Positions 5,562 to 7,596 of a DNA stretch of 7,596 nt are shown here, piece by piece. The DNA comes from Halieaceae bacterium (lineage in GTDB: Bacteria; Pseudomonadota; Gammaproteobacteria; Pseudomonadales; Halieaceae): NCBI GenBank assembly GCA_018666295.1, contig JABIZW010000260.1:1-7596 (forward strand), in the 5' to 3' direction. The stretch's first letter is position 1; each line of letters opens with the position of its first letter. The translations under genes were made by a program, and so were the position numbers. The notes beneath the pieces were generated by a model that saw nothing but the letters and a program-made list of their open reading frames with translations, did no database searches and had not been told where the DNA came from.

Positions 5562-6437
5562 ATGACCGAGGCAAATACTTCAGTTTCAATGACGCCAAAC
5601 GCGATCTTAAATATGGTGCCTGGCGCCAACCTAGGTGCGTACGTCCAAACTGTCAGTGCGATTCCTATGCTATCCGCTGAGCGAGAGCAGGAACTAGCCG
5701 AGCGCCTTTTTTATGACAACAGCGTAGACTCTGCGAGAGAGTTAGTACTCGCTCACTTACGATTTGTTGTACATGTTGCGCGCAGCTATTCGGGCTACGG
5801 TCTTCAAGAGGCCGACCTCATTCAAGAAGGTAATGTCGGACTGATGAAGGCGGTAAAACGTTTTGATCCGACGAAAGGTGTCCGATTGGTCTCTTTTGCA
5901 GTGCACTGGATCAAGGCAGAGATGCACGAGTATGTCCTTAAGAATTGGCGCATTGTGAAAGTTGCGACGACGAAGGCTCAGCGCAAATTATTTTTTAACT
6001 TGCGAAGTCGGAAGACGGGAACTCATTGGCTAACGCAGGATGAGACGATTGCGATTGCGCAAGACCTGGGTGTCGAGCCATCGGAAGTAACCCGCATGGA
6101 AAGTCGCTTGTCGAGTCGAGATTTGGCGTTCGATATGCCGGTTGATATGGATGAAGAGTCGGCTTGGCAGGCTCCACAGCAGTATCTGGAGGATCAATCA
6201 GCAGACCCGGCCACGGTGGTGGAAGCGGCTGATTGTGTTGCTTATGAAGGCACCCAACTGGCTACAGCCATGTCTGCGCTAGATCCCCGAAGTCGCGATA
6301 TCGTTGCTCGACGTTGGTTGGCAGATCCTAAGACAACATTGCACGAGCTTGCAGAAGAGTACGGCGTTTCAGCAGAGCGTATCCGCCAGCTTGAAAATAA
6401 TGCCATGAAGAAACTTCGCGCAGGGATTGTTGCTTAA
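5562..6437 (+). CDS. rpoH: RNA polymerase heat-shock sigma factor sigma-32 (RpoH)
   Basis: This alternative sigma factor of 291 residues (E. coli: 284) directs RNA polymerase to heat-shock promoters. Region 2 is nearly identical to the E. coli protein (LRFVVHVARSY, then DLIQEGNVGLMKAVKRF, then RLVSFAVHWIKAE, about 66-120). The RpoH-specific box QRKLFFNLR (140-148), which separates sigma-32 from other sigma-70 members, is intact. The region 4.2 helix-turn-helix is TLHELAEEYGVSAERIRQLE (259-278), followed by NNAMKKLRA. ATG 5562 is chosen from GGGAG 8 nt upstream and agreement with family N-termini. The gene follows ftsX after 80 nt that contain a perfect CIRCE operator and two possible promoters, so control by HrcA and by an envelope-stress sigma factor is inferred. 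Read-through from ftsYEX is also possible. Confidence 0.97.
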   Translation: MTEANTSVSMTPNAILNMVPGANLGAYVQTVSAIPMLSAEREQELAERLFYDNSVDSARELVLAHLRFVVHVARSYSGYGLQEADLIQEGNVGLMKAVKRFDPTKGVRLVSFAVHWIKAEMHEYVLKNWRIVKVATTKAQRKLFFNLRSRKTGTHWLTQDETIAIAQDLGVEPSEVTRMESRLSSRDLAFDMPVDMDEESAWQAPQQYLEDQSADPATVVEAADCVAYEGTQLATAMSALDPRSRDIVARRWLADPKTTLHELAEEYGVSAERIRQLENNAMKKLRAGIVA

Positions 6438-6449
6438 GCCACTCGATTG

Positions 6450-6836
6450 ATGCGTTTCTCCGTTGTCGCTATAGCCTGTTTTTTGGCGTTCTTCGCAGTC
6501 GCGTTTGGGGCCTTTGGCGCACACGCACTTGAGTCTCGAGTTTCTGTTGCGCGCATAGAGACCTGGACAGTTGCTGTCCACTACCACTCCCTGCACGCGC
6601 TGGCGATGATTGCGCTTTCCGCGGCCCTCAATAATAAACACAGTGTCTGGTTACAACGTGCGCAGGCGTTCTTTGTAATCGGTGTCTGTTTATTTTCAGG
6701 GAGTCTGTACTTGCTCGTGTTGACAGATACTCCGCAACTGGGTGCGGTTACCCCTCTTGGTGGCCTGAGTCTATTAGCTGGATGGGTCTGTGCATTTTTT
6801 GCGGCAGTCCAGAAAAGTCACGATCAAGATGTCTGA
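6450..6836 (+). CDS. DUF423 family small integral membrane protein (YgdD-like)
   Basis: This 128-residue hydrophobic protein has about four predicted membrane segments (roughly 4-24, 45-61, 70-90 and 96-119) and a short charged C-terminus (QKSHDQDV). Family marks are GAFGAH in the first helix (20-25), YHSLHALA (45-52), LFSGSLYLL (81-89) and TPLGGLSLLAGW (101-112). These match DUF423 proteins, which are widespread in the inner membrane and whose function I do not know. The ATG at 6450 is preferred over the TTG at 6447. The rpoH stop at 6435 is in the same frame, so the start cannot lie further upstream. No clear Shine-Dalgarno is visible; coupling to rpoH, 12 nt upstream, is likely. The 3' end overlaps trmB by 8 nt. 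Confidence 0.88.
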   Translation: MRFSVVAIACFLAFFAVAFGAFGAHALESRVSVARIETWTVAVHYHSLHALAMIALSAALNNKHSVWLQRAQAFFVIGVCLFSGSLYLLVLTDTPQLGAVTPLGGLSLLAGWVCAFFAAVQKSHDQDV

Positions 6837-7521
6837 TCAGGAACTGTCACGCAAGATAAAGAGTTTTGTGATTCGTGCGGGTCGCATGACGAACAGCCAA
6901 CAAAAGGGCTGGAATCAGGTTTTCCCCAAGCACGGCTTCAGCGTCACTGAGTCGCAGTTTGACTGGGAGGACAGCTATGCCGTTAGTGGACCTCGCGTTG
7001 TCGAGATTGGGTTTGGAATGGGCGACAGTTTGCTCGCAATGGCTGAGCAAAATCCAACGTATCGATACCTCGGTCTGGAGGTGCATAAACCGGGTGTTGG
7101 CAAGTTATTTGCCGAGGTAGAAAAGCGAGGTATTGAAAATATTAAGGTCTTTGCTGAGGATGCGGTGCGGGTTCTCGAGGAGTCGATTCCACCTCAAACA
7201 ATTGATCTTATTCAGATTTTTTTCCCCGATCCCTGGCACAAAAAGCGTCATAATAAGCGCCGTCTTATTCAGCCGGACTTCGTAGACCTGTTGCTGACAC
7301 GCTTAGCCCCTGAGGGACGATTACACTTGGCGACAGATTGGCAGCCCTATGCTGAGCACATGATGGCGGTACTCGAAAATAACGATAATGTGCAGAATGT
7401 CGCGGGTCCCCAACAATTTATTCCCAGGCCTGAGTCGCGACCGGAGACAAAATTTGAACGCCGCGGTCATCGTTTAGGCCACGGCGTTTGGGATCTGATG
7501 TTTCAGAGGTGTGCGCGTTAA
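6829..7521 (+). CDS. trmB: tRNA (guanine46-N7)-methyltransferase
   Basis: This 230-residue enzyme (E. coli TrmB: 239) methylates N7 of G46 in the tRNA variable loop using SAM. It shows the entry segment SFVIRAGRMTNSQQKGW (12-28), SAM motif I VVEIGFGMGDS (57-67), GLEVH (82-86), the family signature FFPDPWHKKRHNKRR (131-145), ATDW (168-171) and the C-terminal TKFERRGHRLGHGVWDL (207-223), all of which are TrmB-specific. The ATG at 6829 gives MSDQEL and lies inside the end of the DUF423 gene, so translation is probably coupled. An in-frame GTG at 6790 would add 13 residues with no family match and a larger overlap. The stop overlaps that of the convergent gene by 4 nt. In Pseudomonas, as I recall, thiS-thiG precede trmB; they are absent here. 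Confidence 0.96.
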   Translation: MSDQELSRKIKSFVIRAGRMTNSQQKGWNQVFPKHGFSVTESQFDWEDSYAVSGPRVVEIGFGMGDSLLAMAEQNPTYRYLGLEVHKPGVGKLFAEVEKRGIENIKVFAEDAVRVLEESIPPQTIDLIQIFFPDPWHKKRHNKRRLIQPDFVDLLLTRLAPEGRLHLATDWQPYAEHMMAVLENNDNVQNVAGPQQFIPRPESRPETKFERRGHRLGHGVWDLMFQRCAR

Positions 7522-7595
7522 ATAAATCGCTCGATCAAACTATCCAAGTGGCGATAACCCAGATCCGTTGCGCGCAGACGTGTGCTGTCGGCATC
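7518..7595 (-). CDS. hemW: C-terminal fragment, probably HemW-like radical SAM protein
   Basis: On the minus strand a frame enters from the right edge and reads 25 residues ending TDLGYRHLDSLIERFI before TAA (plus-strand 7518-7520). The pattern of a short basic strand (TRLRATDLG) followed by an aromatic-leucine helix (YRHLDSLIERF) resembles the C-terminus of HemW, the haem chaperone once annotated as oxygen-independent coproporphyrinogen oxidase. A hemW-rdgB pair near trmB is also what I recall from Pseudomonas. The fragment lacks the radical SAM CxxxCxxC motif, which lies outside the window, so the name rests on a short tail plus synteny. It overlaps the trmB stop by 4 nt. Confidence 0.6.
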   Translation of the reverse strand, partial: DADSTRLRATDLGYRHLDSLIERFI

Positions 7596-7596
7596 C

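Overview
The window looks like chromosomal core DNA of a gammaproteobacterium, with about 50% GC by eye and no mobile elements. The gene order radC-rpmB-rpmG-mutM-coaD, then rsmD facing ftsY-ftsE-ftsX-rpoH, then trmB next to a hemW-like gene, matches what I remember of non-enteric gammaproteobacteria such as Pseudomonas. A free-living marine lineage (Cellvibrionales-like) is a guess from protein flavour, not a demonstrated placement.

Layout. Bases 1-285 hold the C-terminal JAMM domain of RadC, cut by the window edge. Bases 352-757 carry the ribosomal protein pair rpmB (L28) and rpmG (L33), closed by a strong intrinsic terminator. mutM (8-oxoguanine glycosylase) begins from a TTG codon 25 nt after the terminator T-run and meets coaD tail to tail with a 4-nt overlap. 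coaD (CoA synthesis) and rsmD (16S rRNA methylation) run on the minus strand. From 2832 the plus strand carries ftsY (SRP receptor), ftsE and ftsX (divisome ABC complex) and rpoH (heat-shock sigma factor), then a DUF423 membrane protein and trmB (tRNA m7G46 methylation). trmB meets the 3' end of a minus-strand gene, probably hemW, again with a 4-nt tail-to-tail overlap. No stretch longer than 300 bases lacks a gene.

The standout is the 80-nt ftsX-rpoH gap. It contains a perfect CIRCE inverted repeat (TTAGCACTC, 9 nt, GAGTGCTAA), the operator of the repressor HrcA. CIRCE normally controls groESL or dnaK operons. Here it sits on the gene for sigma-32 itself, overlaps an extended -10 promoter, and lies just downstream of a perfect sigma-E-type -35 (GGAACTT). 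I infer a wiring in which GroEL-dependent HrcA represses the heat-shock sigma factor gene while an envelope-stress sigma factor may activate it. This would link two heat-shock control systems usually described separately. hrcA is not in this window, so its presence in the genome is a prediction.
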